A DNA stretch of 64,000 nucleotides from assembly GCF_006438925.1 (NCBI RefSeq), contig NZ_RCZA01000004.1:124001-188000 (forward strand), read 5' to 3'. This DNA is from Pseudomonas mandelii. GTDB lineage: Bacteria > Pseudomonadota > Gammaproteobacteria > Pseudomonadales > Pseudomonadaceae. The notes beneath the pieces were generated by a model, which did no database searches, was not told the DNA's origin, and worked only from the letters and a program-made list of their open reading frames with translations. The position numbers and the translations under genes are program-made. The stretch's first letter is position 1. Each line of letters opens with the position of its first letter. Below, in pieces: positions 52,924 to 62,582 of the stretch.

Positions 52924-53670
52924 CCGGCCAAGTTCTCGCCATGCCCACAGGGTAGCCTGATATGGCTCAAATCCGATAACCCCGGGCAGTCGAAGACCGA
53001 AGTGGCTGCCGCCACCGTCGACTACACGACGCCCGTCGGCTCGATCGGTTCGACGTACTTGCACGGCCTGGATGTTGACGAGCGATATGCCTTTGGTGAT
53101 CGGCTTGAGCGCAAGGGCATGAACGTCTACAGCATTCGTGGGCAGGGCAATGCCGGGATCGAGAATGCCGACTTTGCGTTCGAAGTGGTGCGTCAGGAAA
53201 AACGTTCAGGGTCGCAGCGGGCGATGTTCTTCGACGCCGGCTACACCTTCGCCGATACAAAATGGCAACCGACGGTGAGCTATCGATATTCGCGCTATTC
53301 CGAAGGTTACGACTTTCTGTTCCAGGGAGGTTTTCGCAAGCGATACCAAGGTGAAGTCGCCGCCAATTACGCAGGTTCAGTGACCTCGAACATGGCGATC
53401 AACGACGTGCTCCTCTCAGTCAAGCCGACCGAGACATTGACCCTTAACGCAATGGCCTTCAACTACCACCAGCTCTCCCGTACGCATGAGCAGGACTTCG
53501 CTGCACGTGAGGTCGACCTTTTTCTGGATTGGATGGTGACGGATAACGTCACACTCTCGCCTCTGGTCGGCTTCTACAAGCCCGAAAAGTGGCTCGGGGA
53601 CGGTGGTCTGCAGAGCGGGAGCGCATCAACGAACACTTACTTCCAGTTCATCGTATGGGTGGCTTTCTAA
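52924..53670 (+). pseudogene. 5'-truncated outer-membrane porin (alginate-export-like)
   Basis: The open frame from 52924 to 53670 reads as the C-terminal part of a beta-barrel porin. It has repeated amphipathic strands (TVDYTTPVGSIGSTY, WQPTVSYRYSRYSEGYDF, ETLTLNAMAFNYHQL) and the EVDLFLDWMVTDNVTLSPLVG stretch, ending in the outer-membrane signature VWVAF. No start codon with a ribosome site, no signal peptide and no N-terminal barrel is present, so the 5' end is lost. The family assignment (alginate export / AlgE-like) is from overall look. Confidence 0.65.
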
Positions 53671-53718
53671 GCCGCCGCTCTTCCCGTAATGACTGAGTCT
53701 GTTGCAGGTATTTTGACC

Positions 53719-53736
53719 AGGGGCCTTCGGGCCCCT
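53719..53736. terminator. Hairpin between the porin remnant and the cytochrome b561 gene
   Basis: Perfect 7-bp stem AGGGGCC-TTCG-GGCCCCT between convergent genes, with outer GACC/GGTC bases that can extend it. No T-run follows, so termination strength is uncertain. Confidence 0.55.
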
Positions 53737-53785
53737 CCGGTCCAACCCATGAGGCGTTGACATCTTGCGTCAACGCCCCACCCAG

Positions 53786-54349
53786 TCACAGCATGCGGCG
53801 CAGAACATCGTTACGAGGGTCCCGGTCGAAAAACCGGTGTTTCAAAGCGCCCACGACATGCAACAGGATCAGTCCGAGCAGGGTGTAGGCGAGCACTTTG
53901 TGCAGCCATTGGAAGACGACGAACCAATTGTCATTTTTCGGAAGGAGCTCTGGCAGGTTGACCCCAAAAAAGAAAACCCCGTCGCTCATCGTGTAGGTGC
54001 TCGACATTGAGTACCCCATCAACGGCACGATCACGACGAGCGCATACATGACACGCTGCGTAAGCCTTGACAGGAACCTTTCATAGCTCGCCAGCGTTTC
54101 CAGCGGCTGCGGAAGCACGGGGGTCCGAAAACGCAGGGCGATCTGAGTCAGGACAACCAGAAACACCAACAGTCCAAAGGATTTGTGCCACGGGTAATAG
54201 AGCTCGTACTTGCTCGCCACTTCGTCATTCAGACCGGTCATATGCCAGCCTGCCCAGAGGAGGCCTGCGATGAGCACGGCGCGTACCCAGTGCAACATTC
54301 GCAGGGACGTCGGATACCGATCGGTTGTTTGTTGATCTATCGGGTTCAT
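53786..54349 (-). CDS. Cytochrome b561-type membrane protein
   Basis: 187 residues from ATG 54349. Four membrane helices with heme-ligand histidines at expected places: RMLHWVRAVLIAGLL, YYPWHKSFGLLVFL and WLHKVLAYTLLGLILLHVVGALKH. The bacterial CybB-like family carries electrons from quinol, often to a periplasmic acceptor or superoxide. No partner gene is next to it; the gap to the aldehyde dehydrogenase is about 105 bp on the same strand. Closing motif DRDPRNDVLRRML is typical of the family. Confidence 0.88.
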   Translation of the reverse strand: MNPIDQQTTDRYPTSLRMLHWVRAVLIAGLLWAGWHMTGLNDEVASKYELYYPWHKSFGLLVFLVVLTQIALRFRTPVLPQPLETLASYERFLSRLTQRVMYALVVIVPLMGYSMSSTYTMSDGVFFFGVNLPELLPKNDNWFVVFQWLHKVLAYTLLGLILLHVVGALKHRFFDRDPRNDVLRRML

Positions 54350-54454
54350 CGTAGTCTCTCCATTGATTATCAACGGCATCAGGGATGCACTTTTGAACGG
54401 TCACCCTCGCGGCACAGGGGCCGGAGGGTGATACGGTCAGGACAGGGATCGTGC

Positions 54455-55909
54455 TCAGGAAGGCAGCAGCACGGTGATGACTTTCTCCTCGGTGTAGGCC
54501 ACCGCGCCGGCAAACCCGCCTTCACGGCCGATACCGCTGGTCTTCACGCCGCCCCAGGGCAGGTTGGCGTCCAGTGGACTCCAGCAGTTGATACCCACGG
54601 CACCGGCCTTCACCGCAGCGGCTACGCGGTGCGCTCGCACCAGGTCGGTCGTCCAGACCGTGGCCGCCAGGCCGTAGGAGGAGTCGTTGGCCAGTGCGAT
54701 AGCTTCCTCTTCGCTGTCGAACGTGATCAGCGTGCCGACGGGCCCGAAGATTTCATCTTGGGCGATCGCCATGGCGTTGTTCGCGTTGGTGAAGATCGTC
54801 GGCCGGACAAACCAGCCCCGTTCAGGCGTCGATACACCGCCGGCCAGTAGCGAGGCGCCTTGGTCGATACCCAGTTGGATGTATCGGTTAACGCGATCGA
54901 ATTGCGCTTTCTTGGCCACCGGTCCCATCTGTACACCGGGCTGGCGAGGGTCGCCCACGTTGACTGCCTGTGCGGCATCGGCCAGCGCTGCGCCGAAGCG
55001 ATCTGCGATGCTGCGGTGCACCAGGATGCGCGAGCCGGCTGCACAGACCTGGCCCTGGTTGGCGAACAGGCCGAGCGCACACCCGCGCAGCGCGTCTTCG
55101 AAAGAGGCATCGTCGAAGACAATCTGGGGGCTCTTGCCGCCCAGTTCCAATGCAACGCGCTTGAACAGCACACCGGCGGTGCGCTGGATTTCGCGTCCGG
55201 CCTCGGGGCTGCCGGTGAAGCTGATCTTGGCAACGAGCGGGTGTTCGCACAAGGCGCGACCCACCTCATTGCCGTAGCCGGTGACCACGTTGATCACGCC
55301 GTCAGGGAAGCCCGCTTCCTGAGCCAGCACCGCCAGGTGCAGGGCAGACTGGGGCGTTTCTTCCGAAGGTTTGATGACCACGGTGCAGCCTGCCGCCAGC
55401 AAAGCGGCGAGCTTCCAGACGGTGATCATCAACGGCGAATTCCAGGGAACGATGGCGCCGACCACACCCACTGGCTCGCGTACCGTGTACGAAAGGGTCT
55501 TGGTGCCGAAGTAGCCACCGGTGGGAATGGTGCGTCCCTCAAGCTGGTTGGCCCAGCCGGCGGCGGCATGCAGGTTGGCGATCGCGTTGGGCAAGTCCAT
55601 CCGGCGCGGTTCGATGGGTGAGCGACCGATGGCGTTGGCATCCATGTCGGCCAGCAATTCGGTGTCGCGTTCAACCAGGTCAGCGAGTTTCGATAGCAAT
55701 TGACCGCGCTGGGCGCCGTCGAGCTGGCTCCAGGCGCCACCCTCAAGTTGGCGATGCGCGGCCGCCACTGCGCGGTCCACGTCCTCAGTCGTGCCCTGTG
55801 CGGAGCTGCCGTACACCTGTTCTGTCACGGGGTTGACGAGGTTTATGCGACGGCCGTCGGAGGCTTCGAAGGACGCGCCTTTGATGAAGTGATTCAAGTG
55901 CTCAGTCAT
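54455..55909 (-). CDS. NAD(P)-dependent aldehyde dehydrogenase
   Basis: 484 residues from ATG 55909 (MTEHLNHFIKG); an ATG 12 bp earlier is possible. The ALDH fold is shown by VPWNSPLMITVWKLAALLAAG and KPSEETPQSA, the catalytic Glu in LELGGKSPQ and the catalytic Cys in NQGQVCAAGSR, then EIFGPVGTL. It probably oxidises the aldehyde made by the adjacent class III aminotransferase. The pair would degrade an omega-amino compound, but the substrate cannot be read from sequence. Confidence 0.93.
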   Translation of the reverse strand: MTEHLNHFIKGASFEASDGRRINLVNPVTEQVYGSSAQGTTEDVDRAVAAAHRQLEGGAWSQLDGAQRGQLLSKLADLVERDTELLADMDANAIGRSPIEPRRMDLPNAIANLHAAAGWANQLEGRTIPTGGYFGTKTLSYTVREPVGVVGAIVPWNSPLMITVWKLAALLAAGCTVVIKPSEETPQSALHLAVLAQEAGFPDGVINVVTGYGNEVGRALCEHPLVAKISFTGSPEAGREIQRTAGVLFKRVALELGGKSPQIVFDDASFEDALRGCALGLFANQGQVCAAGSRILVHRSIADRFGAALADAAQAVNVGDPRQPGVQMGPVAKKAQFDRVNRYIQLGIDQGASLLAGGVSTPERGWFVRPTIFTNANNAMAIAQDEIFGPVGTLITFDSEEEAIALANDSSYGLAATVWTTDLVRAHRVAAAVKAGAVGINCWSPLDANLPWGGVKTSGIGREGGFAGAVAYTEEKVITVLLPS

Positions 55910-55942
55910 TTTGGGGTCCATGAGTGATGTGGAGTGGTCGGG

Positions 55943-57319
55943 TCACGCCTCGAGGGAGGCCAGGGCGTCGCCGAAGATGTCCAGTGCCTTGAAGAACAGC
56001 GAGCGTGAGATCGTCAGCGACGGCATGACTCGCATCACGTTGCTGTAGCGACCGCAGGGAATCATCAGCACGCCGTGGTTCAGCAGGTAGCCCATGAGCT
56101 GGCCGATTTTTTCGGGCGCCAGGGGAGCCTTGGTGGCTGGGTCTTCGACCAGTTCGATACCGATCATCAGGCCGCGGCCGCGTATTTCACCAACGAACGG
56201 GCTGTTGAAGCCACGGATACGTTCCTGCGCCTCCAACCCCAGGGTGTGCGCGCGGTTGAGCAGATCGAGCTCCGAGTCCTGTAGGATGCTGATATTGGTC
56301 AGCGCCACCGCCGCGGACAACGAGTTGGCGGCAAAGGTGTTGGGCATCGATCCGTCAGGAATCGCGGCCGCCAGGTCCGAACGCATGATCAGGCCCGCCA
56401 TTGGCAGGTCGCTGCCGATGCCTTTGCCGAACGTGAGCATGTCCGGCTTCACGCCCGAGTGCTCGACCGCCCACATCTTGCCGGTGCGCCCTGCGCCGGA
56501 TTGCACTTCATCGACGATCAGCAGCGTGCCGCTACGGTCACATGCCTTGCGCAACAGCTGCAGGAACTCTGGCGATGGGGGCACGTAGCCGCCTTCGCCC
56601 TGCACCGGCTCCACGATAACGGCAGCCACGTCATCGGCGGCGGTGTAGGGGGTGTTCAACAGGTAGTCCACGTACTCGCCGGCGATCTGCTCGGCGCTTT
56701 TTTGAGTGGTGTCGAAAGGGAAACGGTAGGCATAAGGGTAGGGGGCGTGAATGACCCCACCCATCTGGGCACCGTAGCCCTTGCGGTAGGCCGTGCCTGT
56801 CGTCAGGGATCCCGAGGCGTTCCACACGCCGTGGTAGCCACCATGAAAGGCGATGATCTGGTGCCGCCCGGTGATGCGTTTGGCGAATTTGATGGCTGCT
56901 TCAAGCGCATCGCTGCCGCTTTGCGTGAAGAAGGTGATGCAGTCGCCACGCAAGCCGTCGGGCGCGATCTCGGAGAGCTTGGCCGCCAGTTCGGTGCGCC
57001 GGGTGCTGTTGACTTCCAGGGCATGCATTAGCACTTCGGACTGTTCACGGATCGCCTGCACCACCTTCGGGTGGCAGCGGCCTACGCTGCTGACGCCCAC
57101 GCCGGCGGACAGGTCGATGTAGGTGTTGCCATCGGGGTCCTTGAAGGTAGCGCCAAAGGCACGATCCATGGCCACCGGCATGCGTCCGCCGCCGCGCGCC
57201 ATCGACTCGGTACGCGCCGACAACGCCAGGGCCTCGCTGGTTTTGGGGCCGGGAAGTGTGCTGGAGGTAATCCGAGGGGCATCCGCGAAGTGGAGGGATT
57301 CAAGTTTGGCTTCACTCAT
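55943..57319 (-). CDS. Class III (omega-) aminotransferase
   Basis: 458 residues from ATG 57319 (MSEAKLESLHFADAP), preceded by GAGAGAACG. PLP features: TQSGSDALEAAIKFAKR, HGGYHG, the aspartate-containing LLIVDEVQSGAGRTG, and Lys in TFGKGIGSDLPM as the Schiff-base residue. Members use GABA, diaminobutyrate, ornithine or beta-alanine. It lies 33 bp upstream of the aldehyde dehydrogenase in the same direction, so they probably form an operon. Divergent from the AraC regulator. Confidence 0.92.
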   Translation of the reverse strand: MSEAKLESLHFADAPRITSSTLPGPKTSEALALSARTESMARGGGRMPVAMDRAFGATFKDPDGNTYIDLSAGVGVSSVGRCHPKVVQAIREQSEVLMHALEVNSTRRTELAAKLSEIAPDGLRGDCITFFTQSGSDALEAAIKFAKRITGRHQIIAFHGGYHGVWNASGSLTTGTAYRKGYGAQMGGVIHAPYPYAYRFPFDTTQKSAEQIAGEYVDYLLNTPYTAADDVAAVIVEPVQGEGGYVPPSPEFLQLLRKACDRSGTLLIVDEVQSGAGRTGKMWAVEHSGVKPDMLTFGKGIGSDLPMAGLIMRSDLAAAIPDGSMPNTFAANSLSAAVALTNISILQDSELDLLNRAHTLGLEAQERIRGFNSPFVGEIRGRGLMIGIELVEDPATKAPLAPEKIGQLMGYLLNHGVLMIPCGRYSNVMRVMPSLTISRSLFFKALDIFGDALASLEA

Positions 57320-57533
57320 GACGTTCTCTCTGAATGTCGATTTAAGTGTGCTGATCATCTCCGCGACAAGTCTGTGGCCGGTAGCCCGAATTGGCACATG
57401 GATGGACCGCCCTGAGCGCACCTTCCAGTGAATTTAGAATTTCATAAATAATTGTGCATAATTCTCACTATGTGCGAATATCGCATAGGAAGGCGATCTA
57501 AAAACAAGAATATTGGCAGAGGCTTTCGACATC

Positions 57534-58508
57534 ATGAAAAATCAGACTATCAGCCATTTCAGAGACGTCCATGTCCATGCGGCTACCGTCCAGGAGTGGA
57601 ACCAGGACTACAGTCAGCTAACGGCAGGCTCGACTGAGAGTTCGCTGATGCAGTTGTCGACGGCGGGTGTCCACGTCTTTCTCGAGCAGATCAACCAGCG
57701 TGTCGTGCAGCACGGCGTGGCTCCCCGAGGCAAGATGTGCTTTGCCGTGCCGATCACCACCCCGGGTTCGATTCGGATGCAGGGACGGGAGGCGGACGAT
57801 AGCAGCCTGTTCTTTCTTCACGGTGGCGAGGAGTTCATGTTCCATATGCCGATGGGCATGGAGCTGCTGTCGATCACCTTTGAACGTGAATTGTTCGAGC
57901 AGGCGTTGGCGCAAACGGCTTCGGCGAAGGAGGTCAGCCTGTTGCTGCGTCAGCCGGTGATCAGGGTTTCCACGCCGCGCTTTGCAGACGCTCGTCGCCG
58001 ATTGCTGGCGATGTTCTCCCAGGCCCTGGTGTACGAAGAACTCGACAGCACGCGAGATCGGGAGCGGGAGCTGGCGCTGGAACAGGCGATGCTCGGCGAG
58101 TTGCTGCAACTCATGACCGACCCGGCTTGCGACAAGCAACAACGCTCCGCAAGCTCCACGCGCAGCTTCATTGTCGAGAAATGCCACCGTCTGGCGACCG
58201 CGGAGATGATCGACGTGCCCAGCGTGATCGAGTTGTGCCAGCGACTCCAGGTCAGTCGGCGTACCGTGCAGAACAGCTTTCGCTCGGTTGCCGAGACGAC
58301 GCCGCTGAATTACTTGCGCTCTGTGAGGCTCAACGGTGTACGCCGGACCTTGATGTCCACACGCGCGTCGCATCTCTCGATCGGCGATGCCGCTGCCCAA
58401 TGGGGCTTCTTTCACCTCAGCCATTTTGCGGCGGAGTACCAGGAGCTGTTCGCAGAGTTGCCGTCCCATACCCCCCGCGCTGCCATCACCGGTTGCGCTC
58501 ATGCCTGA
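57534..58508 (+). CDS. AraC-family transcriptional regulator
   Basis: 324 residues from ATG 57534; an upstream in-frame TTG at 57513 is less likely. N-terminal sensor region (HVHAATVQEWNQDYSQL, RGKMCFAVPITTPG) followed by two C-terminal helix-turn-helix motifs (VIELCQRLQVSRRTVQNSFR and SIGDAAAQWGFFHLSHFAAEY). Divergent from the aminotransferase-aldehyde dehydrogenase operon across 214 bp and probably its activator in response to the substrate. Confidence 0.88.
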   Translation: MKNQTISHFRDVHVHAATVQEWNQDYSQLTAGSTESSLMQLSTAGVHVFLEQINQRVVQHGVAPRGKMCFAVPITTPGSIRMQGREADDSSLFFLHGGEEFMFHMPMGMELLSITFERELFEQALAQTASAKEVSLLLRQPVIRVSTPRFADARRRLLAMFSQALVYEELDSTRDRERELALEQAMLGELLQLMTDPACDKQQRSASSTRSFIVEKCHRLATAEMIDVPSVIELCQRLQVSRRTVQNSFRSVAETTPLNYLRSVRLNGVRRTLMSTRASHLSIGDAAAQWGFFHLSHFAAEYQELFAELPSHTPRAAITGCAHA

Positions 58509-58568
58509 ACACCCGCCCGCTGAAAGCAGTGTGGGGTGACCGTTGGCTTCACAAGGATGTAGAGAAAG

Positions 58569-59309
58569 ATGAATAGCCTGCGCCGTCTGCTCATGGTCTT
58601 CGACCTGTTCCGTCCGGAACAACCGGTCATCGATGTGGACATCATTTGCCGGGAGCTCGGCTACACGTCCGCCACCGCCTATCGTTATCTGCGCGAACTC
58701 GGCGACGCGGGCTTTTTGAAGCGATTGCCGCGCGGTTACGCGCTCGGCCCGCGAATCGTCACGCTGGAGCATCTGATGACGAACTACGATCCGCTGTTGG
58801 CATGCAGCCGGGACCTGGTCGACAACCTGGTCGTCGACACCGGCCTGGACGCGCTGGTCAGCGAGTGGCATGGCGACTCAGTGGTCAACGTGCTGATCCA
58901 TCGTGGCTCCGATGCTGGACCGGTCGGTAGCGGCAGGGGGCGGTCGATCGATCTTTTCCACAGCGCGACCTCCCGGGTCGTACTGGCTTATCTGCTACCG
59001 CGCCAAATCCGACGTGTTTACGACGCGCACGTGAACCCATCCGAATTGCAGCATCTGGGGCTGGAGTGGAAGCCGTTCATCAAGAGCCTGCTTGCCATCC
59101 GCAAACAGGGCTACTGCATCAGCGAAAGCGAGCTGCACCCGGGGCGCAGTGGCGTCGCGGCGCCGATCTTCGACGAAAAGCAGCGCGTCCTCGGGAGCAT
59201 GACCCTGGTGGGGCGCAGTGAGCGGTTCGGTGCGTTTCAGCAAGGCTATCTGTGCGACCTGGTGACCGGCGCGGCGTCGGAACTGACGGCGCGTCTCGCT
59301 TCGCAGTGA
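58569..59309 (+). CDS. IclR-family transcriptional regulator
   Basis: 246 residues. N-terminal winged helix with IICRELGYTSATAYRYLRELGDAGFLKR, then the IclR effector-binding domain (SEWHGDSVVNVLIHRG, GRSIDLFHSATSRVVLAYL, ISESELHPGRSGVAAPIFD). It lies between the AraC gene and a permease on the same strand. Control of the neighbouring permease or catabolic operon is likely but not shown. Confidence 0.88.
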   Translation: MNSLRRLLMVFDLFRPEQPVIDVDIICRELGYTSATAYRYLRELGDAGFLKRLPRGYALGPRIVTLEHLMTNYDPLLACSRDLVDNLVVDTGLDALVSEWHGDSVVNVLIHRGSDAGPVGSGRGRSIDLFHSATSRVVLAYLLPRQIRRVYDAHVNPSELQHLGLEWKPFIKSLLAIRKQGYCISESELHPGRSGVAAPIFDEKQRVLGSMTLVGRSERFGAFQQGYLCDLVTGAASELTARLASQ

Positions 59310-59498
59310 GGTCAGAGTGGCGGATGGCGTTGTTCAGGTGATGGCGTAACAGGTTACCGATTTGGGATACCGGGGCGTTTATGGTGAGGCATAGGATCGA
59401 ATCCAGCGTGCGACAAAAACGACAAGCTATATCGGTGACGGTGAACGGCTTGCTGCACCGATCCTACAGCGACTGCCTCATACAATAAGGTCAAGAAC

Positions 59499-60947
59499 AT
59501 GAGCGTATCTATCCCGATCAACAGTTCGACGGAGTTGAAGCGTGGTGCCTTGGGTGTTGGTTTCATCATCTTTTTCGTGGTATCGGCGGCGAGCCCGTTA
59601 AGTGTCATCGCCGGTGGCTTCCCGATTGGCATCATGCTGGGCAATGGCGCCGGCACGCCGGCGTTGCTGATCCTGGCGTTGCTGGTGCTGCTCGCGTTCT
59701 CGGTGGGTTACACCACCATGTCCCGGCACCTGACCAATGCCGGCGGTTTTTATGCGTTCACCTCCCGTGGTTTGGGTGGCCTGGCAGGCGGAGCGGCCGG
59801 GGTGTTGGCGATGTTTGCCTATAACATTCTTCAGGTCGGGTTGTATGGCATGTTCGGCGGGGTGGTCAGTGGCACCATGGAAAGCATGTTCGGACTGGTG
59901 CTGCCGTGGTGGTCTTACTCACTGATGGCGATGGCGAGCATTGCGATTCTGGGGTATCGCAAGATCGACCTGTCGGCGCGGCTACTGTCGGTGATGGTGA
60001 TCGCCGAGTACCTGGCGATCCTGATCCTGGATTTTTCCATCCTCAAATCCGGCGGCGACAGCGGCATCAACCTTGATGCGTTTGATCGCAGTCATGTGTT
60101 CAGCGGCACACCGTCAATCGGCTTGCTGTTCTGCTTCGCGGCATTTATCGGCTTCGAGGCGACGACTATTTACGGCGAAGAGGCCAAGAACCCGCAGCGT
60201 ACTATCCCGATTGCCACCTACTGCTCGGTGTTGCTGATCGGTGGTTTCTACGCACTGTCGGTATGGTCGATGGTGGTGGGCGTGGGTGCGGACAAAATCG
60301 TGCCGATTCTGCAGGCCTTGCAGGACCCGACGACGTTTATCTACAGCATGTCCGACCACTTTGTCGGCCCCTATCTGACTCAGATTATCCGGGTGCTGTT
60401 CATGGTCAGTATCTATGCCGGCCTGCTGGCGTTTCATAACGCCGCGGCCCGTTACTTCTACGCGATTGGGCGTGACGGCCTGTTGCCGCACCGCTTGGGT
60501 ACTACCCATCGCGTGCACCAGAGTCCTCATATGGGATCGGCGTTGCAGAGCCTTATCTCGGCGGTGGTGGTACTGATTTTCGCCGCCATGGATGCCGATC
60601 CGATCCTGCAGCTGTTTGCCTGGCTGTCCAACTTGGCCACGCTGTGCGTGATTTTGTTGATGGCGCTCACTTCCGCAGCGGTAATCTTCTTTTTCCGGCG
60701 TCACCCCGAACTCAAGGTGGGGATCTGGCGTGGGCGGATTTTCCCCGGTTTCTCTTGTGTTGCCCTGTTGGCGGTCCTGGTACTCGCGGTGGTGCATTTC
60801 GATGTACTAACGGGCGCCAGCCTGGCCTTGTCATACAGTCTCTGCGCCATCATTCCCGCGGCCCTGCTAGGTGGCGTGTTCCTGGCGGCTCGACTTCGCA
60901 AGGCGTCGCCGGAGCGGTACCAGGCATTGGGTAGCCACAAGCTTTAA
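59499..60947 (+). CDS. APC-family amino acid / polyamine permease
   Basis: 482 residues with about 12 membrane helices. Signature regions: GFIIFFVVSAASPLSVIAGG, NAGGFYAFTSRGLGG, FIGFEATTIYGEEAKNPQRT and FHNAAARYFYAIGRDGLLP, all typical of the APC superfamily. It probably imports the amine or amino acid degraded by the aminotransferase-aldehyde dehydrogenase pair. Preceded by a weak ribosome site (AAGGTC). Confidence 0.9.
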   Translation: MSVSIPINSSTELKRGALGVGFIIFFVVSAASPLSVIAGGFPIGIMLGNGAGTPALLILALLVLLAFSVGYTTMSRHLTNAGGFYAFTSRGLGGLAGGAAGVLAMFAYNILQVGLYGMFGGVVSGTMESMFGLVLPWWSYSLMAMASIAILGYRKIDLSARLLSVMVIAEYLAILILDFSILKSGGDSGINLDAFDRSHVFSGTPSIGLLFCFAAFIGFEATTIYGEEAKNPQRTIPIATYCSVLLIGGFYALSVWSMVVGVGADKIVPILQALQDPTTFIYSMSDHFVGPYLTQIIRVLFMVSIYAGLLAFHNAAARYFYAIGRDGLLPHRLGTTHRVHQSPHMGSALQSLISAVVVLIFAAMDADPILQLFAWLSNLATLCVILLMALTSAAVIFFFRRHPELKVGIWRGRIFPGFSCVALLAVLVLAVVHFDVLTGASLALSYSLCAIIPAALLGGVFLAARLRKASPERYQALGSHKL

Positions 60948-60986
60948 GGCCCCACGCAGAACCGTTCAACCAAATCTGCGCCTTGC

Positions 60987-62495
60987 TTACCAAGGATGGT
61001 CTGCGACCTCGCGCGGCTGCGCCTGACTGCTCAACTTGACCAGCAGCGATGCGATCAACAGCAGGACTGCCGACGCTGCCAGCACGGCAACAAAGCCTGT
61101 ATCGAACGCCGCACGGGCGAGTGCGCTTAGCATCACGCGGCCTTCGGGTGACAACGTCTCGGCGACGACCAGCGCGTCGTCGAGACTCTCGAATGTCGCG
61201 GGGTTTAGGGTCAGCCATGGCGGAATCATCACGCCCGCCGAATACGCATAAATCGCCGACAACAGACTGCCCGCCAGCGTCACACCCACAGCACCGCCCA
61301 GTTCAAAGGACACTTCTTCGATGGAGGCGGCCATGCCGGCTTTATCGGCGGGCACGCTGAGCATGATGGTGCTTGACGAAACGGTCAGTGCAGCGCCAAT
61401 CGTCAAGCCCAATAGGGCAAGGCTGGCGACTTGCAGGTAAACCGCAGCGTTGTACAGCAAGAGATAGCTCAGCATCGCGGCTGACGACAGCAGCAACGTC
61501 CAGAACAGCATCCGCCGGTTTCCCAGGCGCGGCAGGTAGTAACCGGCAAGCGGCCCTGCGACGAAGGAACCCAGTGGGAGAGGAAGGATAAACAATGCCG
61601 CCTCCAGCGGCGACATGCCGAGCACCAGTTGCAGGCGCTGGCTGAACACCAGTTCCATGCCGATCAACGCAGCGGCCGACACGACTGCTGAAATGACGGC
61701 ATTTCTGAAGCCCGGTGCAGTGAACAGCGCCAGATCGAGCATCGGCTGTGCGGCACGACGTTGGCGTCGAATGAACAGCGTCAGGAATAGCACACCCAGC
61801 ACGACCGCCACCAGCATGCTGTCGAAGGAGGGCGCCCGTTTACCGAGTTCCTTGACGGCATATGCCAGGCTGATCAGCCCTATCATGACCTGCAGCGAAC
61901 CCAGCCAGTCCCATCGTTTTTTGGCAACCCCCGGGTGATTCGGGATCAACACGGCGCCGAGGACCAACGCCACCACCACAATAGGCACGTTGATCAGAAA
62001 CACCGAGCCCCACCAGAAATGCTCCAGCAGCAGGCCGCCCACCACCGGGCCGAACGCAGCGCCCCCTGAAGCAACCGATGCCCAGATGCCGAATGCCATG
62101 GCCTGCTCGCGCGGGTCGGCGAACGTTACCCGGACGATGGCCAGCGTAGCCGGCATCATCATCGCCGCGCCGACAGCCAGAAAGCCGCGGGCACCGATCA
62201 ATACGCTGGCCGATGGCGAGAAGGCCGCGATCAGCGAGAACAGGCCAAACACGCTCAGTCCGCCGATAAACAGGCGTTTGTGCCCGAGGCGATCACCGAG
62301 TGTGCCCATGCCCAACAGCAGACCGGCAGCGATCAATGCATAGATGTTGATGATCCAGAGCTTTTGCGAGGCCGAGGCATCGAGCTCACGGGTCAGTGTC
62401 GGCAGTGCGGTGTACAACACCGTCATATCAATGACGATCAGCAGCAATGCGCTGGAAATAATGGCCAGGATCAGCCAGCGTCGCGGGGGAATCAT
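60987..62495 (-). CDS. MFS multidrug exporter of the DHA2 family (SmvA-like)
   Basis: 502 residues with 14 predicted membrane helices. Motif D-like IVIDMTVLYTALPTL, motif A GDRLGHKRLF and the ASVASGGAAFGPVVGGLLLEHFWW region mark DHA2 proton antiporters, close to SmvA (methyl viologen and cationic biocide export). Single gene on the minus strand, convergent with the permease. No divergent TetR regulator is next to it. Confidence 0.9.
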   Translation of the reverse strand: MIPPRRWLILAIISSALLLIVIDMTVLYTALPTLTRELDASASQKLWIINIYALIAAGLLLGMGTLGDRLGHKRLFIGGLSVFGLFSLIAAFSPSASVLIGARGFLAVGAAMMMPATLAIVRVTFADPREQAMAFGIWASVASGGAAFGPVVGGLLLEHFWWGSVFLINVPIVVVALVLGAVLIPNHPGVAKKRWDWLGSLQVMIGLISLAYAVKELGKRAPSFDSMLVAVVLGVLFLTLFIRRQRRAAQPMLDLALFTAPGFRNAVISAVVSAAALIGMELVFSQRLQLVLGMSPLEAALFILPLPLGSFVAGPLAGYYLPRLGNRRMLFWTLLLSSAAMLSYLLLYNAAVYLQVASLALLGLTIGAALTVSSSTIMLSVPADKAGMAASIEEVSFELGGAVGVTLAGSLLSAIYAYSAGVMIPPWLTLNPATFESLDDALVVAETLSPEGRVMLSALARAAFDTGFVAVLAASAVLLLIASLLVKLSSQAQPREVADHPW

Positions 62496-62582
62496 GGGTG
62501 GTGCTCGATGAACGATGGTCGAAAGCCGGCAACTGTAACTCAGTCAAGACGTCAGCACCGGCAGGTAGCCTGTCGTGCTCCT

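Noticed and set aside
47226-53700. Search for a direct repeat of the tRNA-Leu 3' end as the far attachment site
   Set aside because: No copy was seen by eye; a short or diverged repeat could have been missed.
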